From: Tanypteryx hageni
Taxonomy: Eukaryota; Arthropoda; Insecta; Odonata; Petaluridae
Length of the DNA stretch: 64,000 nucleotides
Assembly (NCBI GenBank): GCA_028673005.1
Contig: CM054116.1
Coordinates: 25,955,840-26,019,839 of the forward strand
Direction of reading: 5' to 3'
The notes beneath the pieces were generated by a model. That model was not told the DNA's origin, did not search any database, and saw nothing but the letters and a program-made list of their open reading frames with translations. Each line of letters starts with the position of its first letter. The stretch's first letter is position 1. Shown piece after piece: positions 45,143 through 56,580 of this stretch. A program made the translations under genes and the position numbers.

Positions 45143-47323
45143 TACCTGAATAACGGGATTAGGATGGTAGCTTTAGAGAAAATCTAAAGAAAAGCAGATG
45201 GAAACCCAAAATAAATACATCGTAATTGCAATAAATATGCAAAATAAACTAAAACTAATAATATAATTTAATAGCGCTTAGAGATAAAACAAAAGCAAAT
45301 ACCACGACATGTATGGCAGTACACATAACTTGTTTATTTTCGACAACCAGTAGCTGCTTTAATGGCAATAAACTTCGAAACCGAGATTAAATTCAGTTAT
45401 AGCTTATTGGAAATAAAGAGAGCCTTAGCAAAGTCAACATATTTATTTTATCATGAAACTCTGCACATTCATCGTATTGTGACCATAAACTTGAAATATA
45501 ATTAACGTGGAATAAATAATAAATGCTCCAACTCTATAAGGATATATGTATTATGCAATTCAGCTAAATAAACTGCGTAAGTTTATCTTTCATAGAAAGA
45601 TAATTATAAATTAAAATATTAAAAATATCTCCTTTAGGGCTTAATTAATACAGATATTTGTCATTGTTAAAGTTAAAGACGATATAATTTTCTACATGTT
45701 TTGTTTGAAACATTATTTCATAGAACGGATTTTTTCGGAGATATTTCGATTATCCGTCTGAATTTGCTCACATGATATGTTACGATAAAATGTTGAACTG
45801 TTGATAGCGACACCAACGCTGCGAACTGTAATCAATATTATGTTATTCATGGCAATAAATATCAATTTTGTTACTTTGTTTTTTCAATGTAAAAAGTGAA
45901 AATTATTCAGTGGTTAAAAATAGTTCTCGAGTGCAAAAGCCGATAGTTATTCTTAAGGACGCTGGTGTCGAGGGCGACTTGTTAAGTACTATTGCAATAA
46001 TATTTATTATTCTGTATGGAGAAAGTCATGTGCTGGACATATCGGATTTTTTTATTGGCGAAAAATCCTTTTTTAAGTGTTTCACTTAGAATTATTTTAA
46101 AGAGAGGACTGTGAATTATACTAAACGATTAGATTGAAATAAATTAATGTGTTTTGAAGTAAATAGTTCATTTTCCACCACTATCATGCAAGGAAAAAAA
46201 TGGCAATAATTAATATACTTAATATTTTTGAGGCCATGTAATAGTTCCCGCAATCCAACTTATTTGAATTGCAAGATAGCTTTTCACATTGTGCGGAAAT
46301 CAAAATTGTTTTTCATGAAACCATGTAATTTCATTGAAATTTGTTGTAAGTATAATTTTGATTCTGTTCGCTTATAAATATTAAATTGCAGGTTATGTGG
46401 TGTTCTAAATTTAATTTACCTTCATAATGTTAGATACGTTTATAGCAACAAATAACAGGAATCACATGAAATTAAAGAAGACAGGAATTTGCAACAAGAA
46501 ATACTTCTTTTTTTAAGAAACACTTGTTAGAAATAAATAGCTGATTCTATTTCCCAGTTTTCAGATATTCCACCAAAAGACAAACGTTCTTATTAATATG
46601 ATTCGTTTACAAGATATAAAATCATTTTTAGGTTGGAAAATTGATGCATTATTACAACATGAGATAGGATATTTTGTATAGACACAAATATGGTATGCAT
46701 CTGAACTTTATCACATTTCATCAAATATTACGAGAACGGTTGTAGGGTTTAGCGAATTATTACCTGAAGATAGTCAAGATTTTTACTCTTTAATTTGACT
46801 GAAATATTTTTAACGACTTTCTGGTATATTATGGGTTCAATTATAAACTAGTTTTTATAGTTAATTGAGTGGAGCTGAACCTCAAAAATGTATTTTCATT
46901 TATTTGCCTGCGTAGAGCGTAGTAAAATTTTCTAGACGATTCTAAAATGATGTGATTTTTGTTAATAGTTAAAAATTTCATACGAGTTAGAAAAAAAAAC
47001 GAAATAGTAAACATTATATTTCAAAAGTATCTTTTGTTCAAAAGCGAGAGGAATGTGTTAACGGTCTACCAACTAGCCGAGGCCGGTGCAAGAATCTATA
47101 CGCCTTTAAGCGTATTAATCTGTTTGCTATTTAGCAGATCTTTGACTTGAGTAACTTGAAATAGAAATCTTAATACATTGAGATATATAGCAAAGAGGTA
47201 AATTAAGTGTGTTACCCATGACCATTACATAAGATTCAAATAATCTTCTTCAGAGAAAAAACGGCACGCGGACCACAGATACGAATTCCATTGGAAGGTT
47301 CAGAACTGTTCTATCACTATATT
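45143..47323. other. AT-rich noncoding DNA
   Basis: About 2.2 kb without a recognised gene, repeat end or RNA. Small frames (45868-46089, 46959-47150) lack protein-like signatures. Confidence 0.55.
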
Positions 47324-47624
47324 CAGGGCCGGCTCGAGCTAGGGACGAGCCGGGCGGCTGCCCGGGGCGGCAAATTTTTAGGGGCGTTATCCCGATCGTT
47401 TATCTATGCATTGCATGCAAGTGATTAAATATTAAATACCAATTTATATCGAGAAACAAGCTAGAATCTTGACGACATTCCTTTTAATTTTTAATTAACA
47501 ATAATTTTTAAGCAGCGATGAATAAATTAACATGTACTTTGTAAATACCTCAACAAGCATTAACGGAGGGGGGCGCTGGAGTGCTATATCCCCCGGGGCG
47601 CCAAAATTCCTCCGGCCGCCTCTG
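47324..47624. mobile_element. hAT-like MITE, complete copy
   Basis: A 301-bp element beginning CAGGGCCGGCTCGAGC and ending GGCCGCCTCTG, imperfect inverted ends with the hAT CAG start. Flanks ACTATATT (47316-47323) and CCTATAAT (47625-47632) agree at six of eight positions. GC-rich ends (GCCCGGGGCGGC, CCCCGGGGCGCC) frame an AT-rich middle. The truncated sister copy is 25037-25261. Confidence 0.85.
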
Positions 47625-47950
47625 CCTATAATGCCATTTTCATATTTTATTGTCTCATATGCTACGTGGTACAAGCCACAAGTCGAGATCGGTTATACAA
47701 TTTTGGATGCAGTAATGTTAGTTAATCTGTGCTTACTTTCTGTTAACGCAGTTTTATTTTCACTTCAGCGATATCAGCATTATACTTACAGGATGTACTT
47801 TGGATATGTTCCCAATAATTGCACTCCACAATGTTTCTTACAATTTAAATTATTTTTAAACGCTTCACAACGTAAAAATATAAGGAGTCGCATTTCGGTG
47901 CCTCAAAGAAATGCTACCGGCCGTATTTATCGATTTATGTGGCCTCACGA
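47625..47950. other. Noncoding DNA
   Basis: The 147-aa frame that starts inside the MITE and runs to 47975 has no known domain and is not called as a gene. Confidence 0.5.
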
Positions 47951-47954
47951 TCGG

Positions 47955-48190
47955 AGTTGGCTTTCTCAAAAATAAAATGGCTCTCACGCGACTGATTCAC
48001 AGACTGAAGATTAATTCCCGAAGTGCGGGCGGGCTTTAGTGACGCAAAATATTTCCCCCTCGGCAAATAAGAAGGAAAAGACAACGGAGGACGTTTTAGT
48101 GCTCGGAACGAACCGGGAGTCGAACTCGCGTCTCTCGAGATAGCTGGGAGAACCCATCCGAGAATACTCTTAAAACACAATTAGGAAAGC
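47955..48190 (-). repeat. SINE-like repeat
   Basis: On the minus strand GAGTTCGACTCCCGG (complement of about 48114-48128) is a B box with one change, preceded by TGGGTTCTCCCAGCTATCTC. The following part contains CGAGGGGGAAATATTTTGCG and CTAAAGCCCGCCCGCAC. Limits are approximate. Confidence 0.5.
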
Positions 48191-48229
48191 CCCGGTTGGG
48201 TGGACTTCCAGAAGATGGTGCCCTCAGCT

Positions 48230-48780
48230 GGCTCGATATCGCCCCGCCTCCTGCGGAGCCGAACCTAGCGAGTGCGCATGCGCCAAATACGAGATTGCGA
48301 CGCCCCTTGGAAGAGCAAGGCGCCAAGAAAGGGAGTCGGGGGAAGGAGGGAGTGGAAGGGGGATATAGGGGCGGACTAAGGGGGTTGATGGAGTCAGGGA
48401 AAGCACGGGGAGGAGGGGGGCATAGGGGAGGAGGGGGAAGCATAGGGGAGGAGGGGGAGGCATAGGGAAGGAGGGGGAGGCATACGGAGAGGGAGGGCGG
48501 AGAGGGGGAGCGGCAGTTTAAGGAGACGGTAGCGCGGTGTTTGGCCAAATTGTGGGGGTGGTTCGGAGGTCGTTTCGAGTAGTGATGGGCAATCATCCCC
48601 GTTGCAGTACTTCCAAGACGCTTTGGGGGCGGTGATGGTGGGGAAAGGTGGCGGAGATGAGGAGGGAGATAGCATTAGAGGGGCGAGGGCGGGGGCGACG
48701 AGTGTTCGGCTCCCAAGCGAGCGTCTAGGCGCCACAAATGATTATGTCTCGGACAAAAATTGCGCACCGAGTCCCGCACG
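48230..48780. promoter_or_regulatory. CpG-rich block containing a G-rich minisatellite
   Basis: 48235-48320 and 48520-48780 are CpG-rich unique DNA. 48405-48495 is a minisatellite of about three to four units of GGAGGAGGGGGAGGCATAGG type. No exon was recognised. It could be a regulatory islet; the assignment rests only on composition. Confidence 0.3.
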
Positions 48781-48799
48781 ACTATTGGTTTCCAACTCA

Positions 48800-51005
48800 T
48801 ATAAATAAAAAAATCACTTCCAGTGCCTGGTTAGGTGTACATACTGCAAAAGCGACCAAACTGATCGACCATTTGAGTTTAATTTCCTTTAATCCCTCTC
48901 AAATCTTAACATGATGATCTTTCTCAGGACTTGGATTAATTTCAATTCCTCATAAAGTTAGGTAATTGCTTTATTGTGCATACCAGTGTTTTACAATTCC
49001 TCGGTTTTAATGTGGAATAAGTAATTATTTGCCAGCCATAAAATTTCTTTATTTCTACGAATGGTTTTCATTCAGAAATAAAACATAATTTATATATAAT
49101 AGCTAATATATTTTAATCATAAATCAAGTTATCAATAATTGTTAAATTTTTGCTCCCGTAAGTACTTGGGAGATTTGAGAAGGTTTTCTTATGGAGAATA
49201 GAATGCAGTCGAACCCTGGTCTTCTATTCGGGATTTTTTTCTTCATTGCCTTTTATGCTTGTAATATTTGTCATATACAATATTATTATCACTACTTATA
49301 CAATCAAAACAGAAAGGAGTTATTGAAATAACGGAGAATTAGTTTTTGTGCAATCATTGTGTTATATTTAAACAGTCAGTACTCATAAAATCAAAAAATA
49401 ATTTATTTAGTGAAATAACGTAAATAACTTGGATGTTCTTACAAAAATGCGTTTTCAGTTGTCTTTCAATATATTAATAATTTACGAATGTTGTTTACTT
49501 TGGTTGTTATGAAAATCATTTCCCTCTACTTCCCTCTTTCGTATTAAAAGCATGCTTACACCCATAATAACATTTCAAGGAAAGGAAAGGCAACATTCCG
49601 TTAAAATGGCAAGATTTCCCCAAAATATGTGAATTAAACGTTTAACATGAGCGATTTCGAACTGTATGCGAAAAAGATGAACAGAATAAGAAACTTAATA
49701 ATTTGTTCTTCAAAATGGTTCTGATCCGAAGCTCGTAGGTTAACTTTTTCTAATTTTAATGGATGGACAAAAATCGACAAATTATTATAAGATGCATGTT
49801 TTAATGAATGCTACATTCGCAGTTATATTTCCACATTAAATATCTGTGCGCAAACAAGCCTAAATTTAGATATTTTGGTTGTTTTATATCAGCGTCTATA
49901 TTTTCCCGTTACACGAATGTGATTTTTTTTTAATTTCGTCGCAAAATAAATTAATCATTAGGTTGTTTATGCCTTAATCACTAAAATTGATCTGAGTTTT
50001 CATTTCTCCACAAAATGTACCGGACGAGAAATTTCAACCGATCCACTTAAAATTAGCATATTTGTTTTTTGATTTAAAAATAAAAGTTTACAGCACGAAT
50101 ATTTGTAACAGGAATCAGTGATTAAAGACCAATGGCTTTTGATATAACTATTTTGGCATTTCCGCATCATAAAATGTGGCGGTTTTTAATAAAAGGTACT
50201 ATTGTAGAATAAGGATTATGATTGCATGTTAGTAAACTATGAATAACTGAAGCAATTTAATTTGGTTGACTGATGATAACTGAATTATTGTTTTAATCAT
50301 GATATCAATTAAATACCCCAAAAAGTACTCAAGTTGCATAAACGAATTTCTTATTGACAATCTTTATAATAAAAAAATCAGCGACTATTCAAACAGATAG
50401 TAAAGATTTGTATTGTCGTCTAATATCGATTATATAAGTCTCAAGGGCTCTCAAGTACATACACTGTATTGCAATAAAGCAGGCTTTACTATGTTATAAT
50501 CGCTTTCATGTGCTTTGAATAGCTCTGCGTTCATTAAAAATTACTGTGACGCATGCGAAAGAAGAGTTGCTCATCCCAAGAGATGGAATTTTTATTTTTA
50601 CATAGGAAAAGTGGTAGCACTGCATTGTAGGATATGACTCAACACCGGAAATTAGACACCGGGAACTCCGGGGTATTGCGGAAGGAGCAGTAAAGAGTTT
50701 GAAAGAGGAAGGAAATCGCGAGGATGGTTACGTGGAGAAAGGGGAGATAGATTGGTTATAGAAAAATAGAACATTGAAAAATAATGAGCGTGAAATTAAC
50801 TACACCTTTAAAAAAAGAGAAGATAAAGTAAATATTCAACATTCGCGGATTTGACATTCGCGGTGATTTACACCAATATTTAGGGTCTACTTTGTACTCA
50901 TTGAAGATAAAATACAAATTTCCGCCGAAAAAAGAATGAGAACACTCATCGATATGTGTGGAGAGAGATAAATGCGTGAAGCAACGGAGGATGGAAAATA
51001 TATGC
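48800..51005. other. AT-rich noncoding DNA
   Basis: About 2.2 kb with nothing recognised apart from an isolated GCAGTCGAACCCTGG (49208-49222), which resembles an inverted B box of a SINE fragment. Confidence 0.55.
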
Positions 51006-51013
51006 GTATAGAC

Positions 51014-51287
51014 CATTGATTCTCATAGAAAGGTTTGCCGTGGCCGCATTTGCGGCCACTTGCCATGTTGTGATTGTTGTTAAATTTAATGTCTAAATGA
51101 TATTGTTATTCTTCGTAAGGCACCAATGAGGTTTAACGTGATAAAATAACAATAGGAAATATTAATTATAAAAACGTGACAACACAGTTTTCATTGCAGT
51201 CTGCATGTTAATTACTGCTATGCTTAAAATATAATTCTGCAGGTGGCTGCATTTAAAAATTCTGTTGGCAGCACTTGAGAATCACTG
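51014..51287. mobile_element. hAT-type MITE with perfect target duplication
   Basis: A 274-bp element with ends CATTGATTCTCA and, read inward from the right, CAGTGATTCTCA. It is flanked by identical GTATAGAC 8-mers (51006-51013 and 51288-51295). The intact duplication suggests a younger insertion than the other MITEs. GGCCGC-containing subterminal sequence resembles the sister elements. Confidence 0.95.
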
Positions 51288-51295
51288 GTATAGAC

Positions 51296-51710
51296 GCAAG
51301 GGAAATCGTAATGAATTCGTTTTAGAATTGCCACAACGGGTCGGCGGTTAGGGTCTCATAAGACCACAAAGCAGAATTCAACCACTTCGTATCCTACCGC
51401 ACTCTGCCAGGATCAGTAAAGCGGGAAATGGCAGTAATGCAGGGTGTAGCAGGGCTTAGCGCTTAATGCGACATTAGACCATGGTTACACATTGATACTG
51501 TAGGCGCAGGGCCGTATGCTGTCCAATTCCCTGGGTTCTCACTCCCTATGCTACGAAGCGCCTCGAACACGAATGAAGATCTGATTGAGTGGGAGTAACA
51601 AGCTAATTGGTTTCTAACGAAGCTTCGTAAAATTCATACTTTTCCGTTCACTTCGTTCCACAAAAGGTGTTTTTTTAGTTTAGCATGAGAGAAACCAAAA
51701 ACATTTACAT
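51296..51710. other. Mixed-composition noncoding DNA
   Basis: The part at 51330-51590 is balanced in composition and looks like an old element (CGGGTCGGCGGTTAGGGTCT, CTCTGCCAGGATCAGTAAAG), but no family was recognised. Confidence 0.4.
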
Positions 51711-51712
51711 TA

Positions 51713-52474
51713 AGTCCTTGCTATCCGCGGGGGTTACGTTCTTGGAATATACCGTGCATTCCAAACCTGCGGATACCAAAACCAAAGGAATACGGGAAAA
51801 GGAGGGTTCGGAATTATTAGCTCACAAGACTAATCATATTACGATAAGAATAAAAATGTAATAAAACATATTAATAGTCCAAAAACGCGTAAATTGATAA
51901 ATAATTGCATATTAAGAATTAAAATATGCATCGGAATAATTTATTAATCCTTCGAGGCGTTATAAAAATAAGGAAAAATGTGTACTTCAAGGATTTAGAT
52001 CTATCCTAGTCCATCTAGATGCCTTTTTTCTCTCAATTCGTAAAGGTATACGATATTTTATCATACGTTTTATTTTATGAAAAACACAGTCTATTTTAAC
52101 GTTAAAAATGAGTTAAATTATCTGCATTACATTATTATCTGAGTCCCAGTAAATGCGTCTTATGTTTCCGCAACATGAAAATTTCAATTTTGTCAGAAAA
52201 GAATGACACTGCATAATGAGAATTCGTTCTGAATTGAAAGGCGCGTGAAATACTCCTTAATTATTGTGGTTTTTCATTTGGTAGTTATCTACCTATTAAT
52301 GAACAACTTCAATATTGTGCAACGGAAAAAGTTTTCTTTTAAATTTTGTTTAAGTACTACATAGGTGGCAGCACAACATATGCGGTGTGCCGGTTACCTA
52401 TAGTCTACCGGAATATTTCCGCGGGTAGCCGAAACCGCAGGTAGAAAAACCGCGGATATTGAAAGCCAACTGTC
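51713..52474. mobile_element. Tigger/pogo-like non-autonomous element
   Basis: The right end, read inward, is CAGTTGGCTTTCAATATCCG followed by CGGTTTTTCTACCTGCGG. This resembles known Tigger-type termini (CAGTTGGCCCTC.TATCCG). The left end has AGTCCTTGCTATCCGCGGGG and later CTGCGGATACC. TA dinucleotides at 51711-51712 and 52475-52476 fit the superfamily's target duplication. The 760-bp AT-rich interior encodes no transposase. Confidence 0.8.
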
Positions 52475-52959
52475 TAACAATAGGCTAAGGAAATGCTTTC
52501 CAACGTAGATAGAATTTATTTTAAAATTCGTAGAAATATTTTAATATTTTAAAAATATAATTATTAAATAGTCTTGGCAATATCGATGAATATGGCGACA
52601 GATGAGATTAAACCTGAATTAGCATGTAGCAGATGAACAACAGCGCGGAATTATTCTAAATAATATCAGTAAATTAAATTTCATTTCATTTAAACAGTTT
52701 TCCAGCAAATACACATTTATTGCAAAGTATGTGCAATTTTAACATGACTTCAAATGTTATTGCGCATTTCCGGATGTTCACAATCATTCAAGATAAAAGG
52801 ATCAATTTTGAATATCATTTATTTATTATTTATGAAGGAAGAATACAAATGTCGATGTTTCCATAATTTATTTTTATATATCCCAAGTATGTTTTTGAAT
52901 GCAATGACAAATTGCGCGGTCAGCTATAGGAATAGCAAAATATTATCGATTGAAATAAT
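52475..52959. other. AT-rich noncoding DNA
   Basis: Nothing recognised. Confidence 0.5.
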
Positions 52960-53430
52960 TTGTACTAGCTATGTTAGCTGGGTCTTACTTTGGACTTCAG
53001 CCTTGTCGTGGTAAAAGAGTTTCAGTGCTCCGTAGATCTTGAGAGCTATAATTGCTGGAGAATTTGCTGATGGTAGCTTCGTCCATGTCACTAAGGTCGA
53101 CAGTTAGGGACCACACTAAGATAAGACCACACAGTGTCTGTACCTCAGAGAGGCGGCTGCTGTACCCAGTGGTTGGCATAATTAAGAGATTGTGTCATTC
53201 TAAAAGCCCCGTTGAGGGAGGCAGCGAGAAGTCACCTCAACTACTATCCCAAGCACCATGGATCGGGTTACAAAGAGGCATTTGATTTGCCGCGGCCACG
53301 AGACAATGACCATGACGGATTCACGTTCAGCAGTGACAGAAATAAGGTCGTAACGGTCGTCAACCCACGAAATCATTACAGATCCTTATTATCAGGAGGC
53401 TATCAGGAAATACATATGTAATGCTGATAG
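52960..53430 (+). repeat. Unclassified GC-balanced repeat upstream of LINE remnant
   Basis: Balanced composition and partly open frames (53052-53285, 53212-53421) set this stretch apart from its AT-rich left flank. It runs directly into the decayed LINE and is probably its upstream part, but no endonuclease or linker motif could be confirmed. Confidence 0.4.
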
Positions 53431-54445
53431 GCAAACGACTGTTGAGGAAACTAGAAGGTTACAAAAGCGCGAAGTGTTAAATAAAATGGGAGCAGATTGG
53501 AGAGATCCCTGTATATGAACCAGACTGCGCAGACAAGGGTAGCATAGGGAGAATCAGGTTGGGCTACGCTATGAAGATGTGTGAAACATGCTTGCCCACT
53601 CTCACCATCACTGTTTAGTAATTATGCTGAAGAGTTGATAAGAGAGTCATCGGAAGACGTAGATACGGGGATAAAAGTTGGCGATAACTAAGTAAAATAT
53701 TTGTAGATGACAAGGCATTAGTGAGTAATTGGGAAAAGAGCTTGTAGGTGTTAGTTAGTTCCTTAAACGAAAAGGCAAAGCTATTCAGAAGGATAATAAA
53801 TAAGAAAAAACTAAAGTCGTGAGATTTACCAAGAGCGGAGAGTCGCAGATCAATATAACAGTGGATGGCGATAGCCGGGGGCAGATGGAATGCTTTTCAT
53901 ATTTAGGTAGTATTCTGAGGATGAAAGAAATACGCAAGAGATCAGGGCAAGGATAGCATGAGTAAAGGAGGTATTAATGACTTGACGAGATTTGTTGACT
54001 GGTAATTTGAATAAAGGCATTATAAAGAGGTTAGTGAAAACTTTGATATGGACTGTTGTTTACATCGGTGTCAGCCTCTGATTTTGTGAAATGAAGAGTT
54101 GAGCGTTTCAGATGTAGCTATCGCGTAGTCTGGAGAAAATATATTGGACTGAGAGATAAACTAATGAAGACATTTAAAATACGGTAAAGGAATATAGGAT
54201 ATTAATTACAGCGATAAGGAAAAGACAAGAAATGGGTGGGTTACATTTTGAGAGACGAAGGTCCGTTGAAGAAATGCATGGAAGGGAGGATTCTAGGAAG
54301 GAGGAGGAGAAGGAGGAAAGGAGTATTAGATATCTTTTAAAGGGGGGAGTGGGTGGGATAAAATGAAAAGAAAGACCTAGGATGGGACAGATTGGGCTGA
54401 GTTAGTCAAAAACCCACCGAAAGGTAGATTAATCATAATTATGTT
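53431..54445 (+). pseudogene. Heavily decayed LINE reverse transcriptase
   Basis: Recognisable pieces occur in changing frames: a block starting VKHACPLSPSLFSNYAEEL at 53581, the catalytic FVDD box at 53700-53711, then VVRFTKSGESQINI and FSYLGSIL, and a final basic region with a GRRRRRRKE-like stretch near 54295-54325. The order matches the intact-looking LINE at 18231-20310 (RQGC-LSPTLFNIY, YADD, VIQISGKEE, YLGSI). At least three frame changes and many stops make it much older than that copy. Confidence 0.85.
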
Positions 54446-54594
54446 ATATAAGAGAGTGATGAATAATTGAATGATACTATTGTTTCAAATTATAATTCAT
54501 GGGAAACCAAACAAATGTTATTGGAGAAGTAAAACTTGACCAAATTGATTGTCAACTCACTAAATAGCTTTTCGTCATCCTGTCTCTTCCTGGG

Positions 54595-54850
54595 CCAACG
54601 CCTTTTCCATCTCCTTCTCCTTCTCTAGCCCATTTCTTTTGTTCCTCTTTGCCCTCCGCAATTCTTTACAATTCCTCCAATTACCCTTTTCTCGCCCATC
54701 CAGACGTCCTTCCCATCGACTCTTCTTATCCCCCTCCCACCGACACCCTTTCTCCTTTTCCCTTCTCTTCCTTATCCATCCGCTTTCTTTTATCTCCTCC
54801 CCGCTATCACCTCACCCTCTTCACCACCTCTTCACCCCTCTCACACTTGG
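54595..54850 (+). repeat. Pyrimidine-rich tract
   Basis: CTTCTCC/CTCCCC-rich run. Frames here are low-complexity artefacts. Confidence 0.7.
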
Positions 54851-55270
54851 GACCAAGAGATTCGGCACCAGTCCGGGACGTGATGATAGGCCCAAACGTT
54901 TTCCCGCCACCTCCTCCTAACTCCCCCCCTCGCTTCTGCTCCTATTCCTTCTGATACGATTTTTATGCCGGTGCTTCCACGGTCTCTTCGGGGGATTGTG
55001 GAAACTGCCGGCAGAATGGCGAGAAGAGGCGATGTGAGTTTTCGAGGAGAGGCGGGAGGAGGGGGTCTCGAGGGTTGGAAATGGCTAAGGGGAGGGGGAG
55101 GGTTCGGATGGGATTGGGTGGCATCTGACGGAAAAAGGGAAACTGTTAAAGGAATGACTCACTCCCCTTGTTTCCCCTTTCGAAAGGGGGAAATGTTTCA
55201 TAAAACTACGCTCGATGGCCTTATGCGTCGTGAAATGGCGCAGTCGTTGTTATTTCTGGCAAAGGTTTAA
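54851..55270. other. GC-balanced unique segment
   Basis: The open frame 54965-55270 includes a G-rich stretch (GGGAGGAGGGGGTC) and shows no known domain. No gene is claimed. Confidence 0.4.
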
Positions 55271-55601
55271 CTTGAATTCGACAGTCGATAGTTTTCACTT
55301 TGAGCCTCAACAGACCAAAGAAGAACGCTTTGCACACCGAACGGCATGGACTTTGCTTCTCTTGGAGTGACCATGTTTGCTTTGAACCTGCTTTTCCTAA
55401 GTGAAGTATTCGATTGACAGTCGATTATGCGGATGCCGCGACTGTAATTACAATCAATTTAAAATAATTCTTAACTCGGCTGTCTCTTTTTTCCCTCTTT
55501 ATGCGTTACGATGAATTTAAGAATGGAATTATATGGCAATACAGAATTTATAATTAGAGAAATTGTAATCACTTTCCAACTGGAGCAATTGTGTCTCCTT
55601 A

Positions 55602-55767
55602 GTCGGCCTTGGTAGACGGTTGGTTAGAGTATCTGCCAACGGATAGTAGGGTCGCAGGTTCGAATCCCGCCTCGGATGTGGATGTTTGTGTTCGTCAGGG
55701 TTATATGTAAAAATGGACATGATTGTCCAAATAACGCCCTCAATAAAGACGATTATTATTATTATTA
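55602..55767 (+). repeat. tRNA-derived SINE with (ATT)n tail
   Basis: A 166-bp element. The tRNA-like head has an A-box-like TTGGTTAGAGTATCTG (from 55620) and a perfect B box GGTTCGAATCC (55657-55667) within a CGCAGGTTCGAATCCCGCC T-arm. A tRNA-unrelated body (GGACATGATTGTCC is a small hairpin) leads to GCCCTCAATAAAGACG and an (ATT)5 tail at 55752-55767. The acceptor stem is not paired, so it is not a tRNA gene. The tail style is typical of SINEs mobilised by RTE/L2-like LINEs. Confidence 0.9.
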
Positions 55768-56580
55768 GACTGACAAAAGGAACGAGCAATTATTTCTTAA
55801 TGAGAATGCCAGAATTACCCGTCATTAATCCTGCTTCGAAAATAACGCACGAAATGAATGCAAACGTAATGAAATTTGCAGATCTTTGCACCGAGGTCTA
55901 TTTTAATCGGGATTTTGTTTGACTTTGCGTTTGTAAATGAAATGAAAACTTAACAAGTGCGACCATCTCCATTTGCCGAGAAAGCTGCGATTCCAATCCC
56001 AGAAAATCGTTGACCAGGATTCCCGCGTCACTGCGATGTGATGTTGGTGTCTTTCTGTGTGCTTTTCGCATTTCGTTTGCGCCGCAATAAGCCATTCATT
56101 CACACTCGAGTCCACCTTAACTACTTCAGACGCAATACCGCCCGTCTCGTCGCCTCTGGTGCCGTCTTCCTCCTGCCTCACTCCTTAGCCACCAACGCGT
56201 GCTTCAGCCTCAAATTTCACGTCCTTGCAATCATGTCACGCAATCAAAATAATTTCGACAATAACGCTAAGATAGGACCTCCATGAAATATGGCCGATCG
56301 TTATATCATAGCATTCTCTGTTTTATTTTTGGAATATCCTTCGAGAAATACCAACAACGACGATAGCAAATAAAGAGGTATTGACACATTTTGAGTAACA
56401 TTAGTAACTATTTCGAGAGTCGATTATTAAATTTTTCTCACTTCTGACAATTTTGATAATTTTGCGACCAATCGACGTAATTTACGGCATTTACAATAAA
56501 AGATACAAGATATTAATTGTGTGTGCAGTATGTACTCTGAAATTGATATTAAGGTATTTCTAAAACTAAAAAGCAAAAGA
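55768..56580. other. Noncoding DNA
   Basis: The segment 55960-56230 has balanced composition with overlapping frames on both strands, but no known motif was recognised. Confidence 0.45.

Noticed and set aside
47532..47975. 147-aa open frame
   Set aside because: Starts inside a MITE and has no recognisable domain; hydrophobic stretches arise from AT-rich DNA.
48096..48596. 166-aa Pro/Ser-rich minus-strand frame
   Set aside because: Derived from a SINE-like repeat, a G-rich minisatellite and CpG-rich DNA.
55602..55680. Possible genuine tRNA gene
   Set aside because: The A and B boxes are good, but no seven-base acceptor stem pairs and a SINE body with (ATT)n tail follows.
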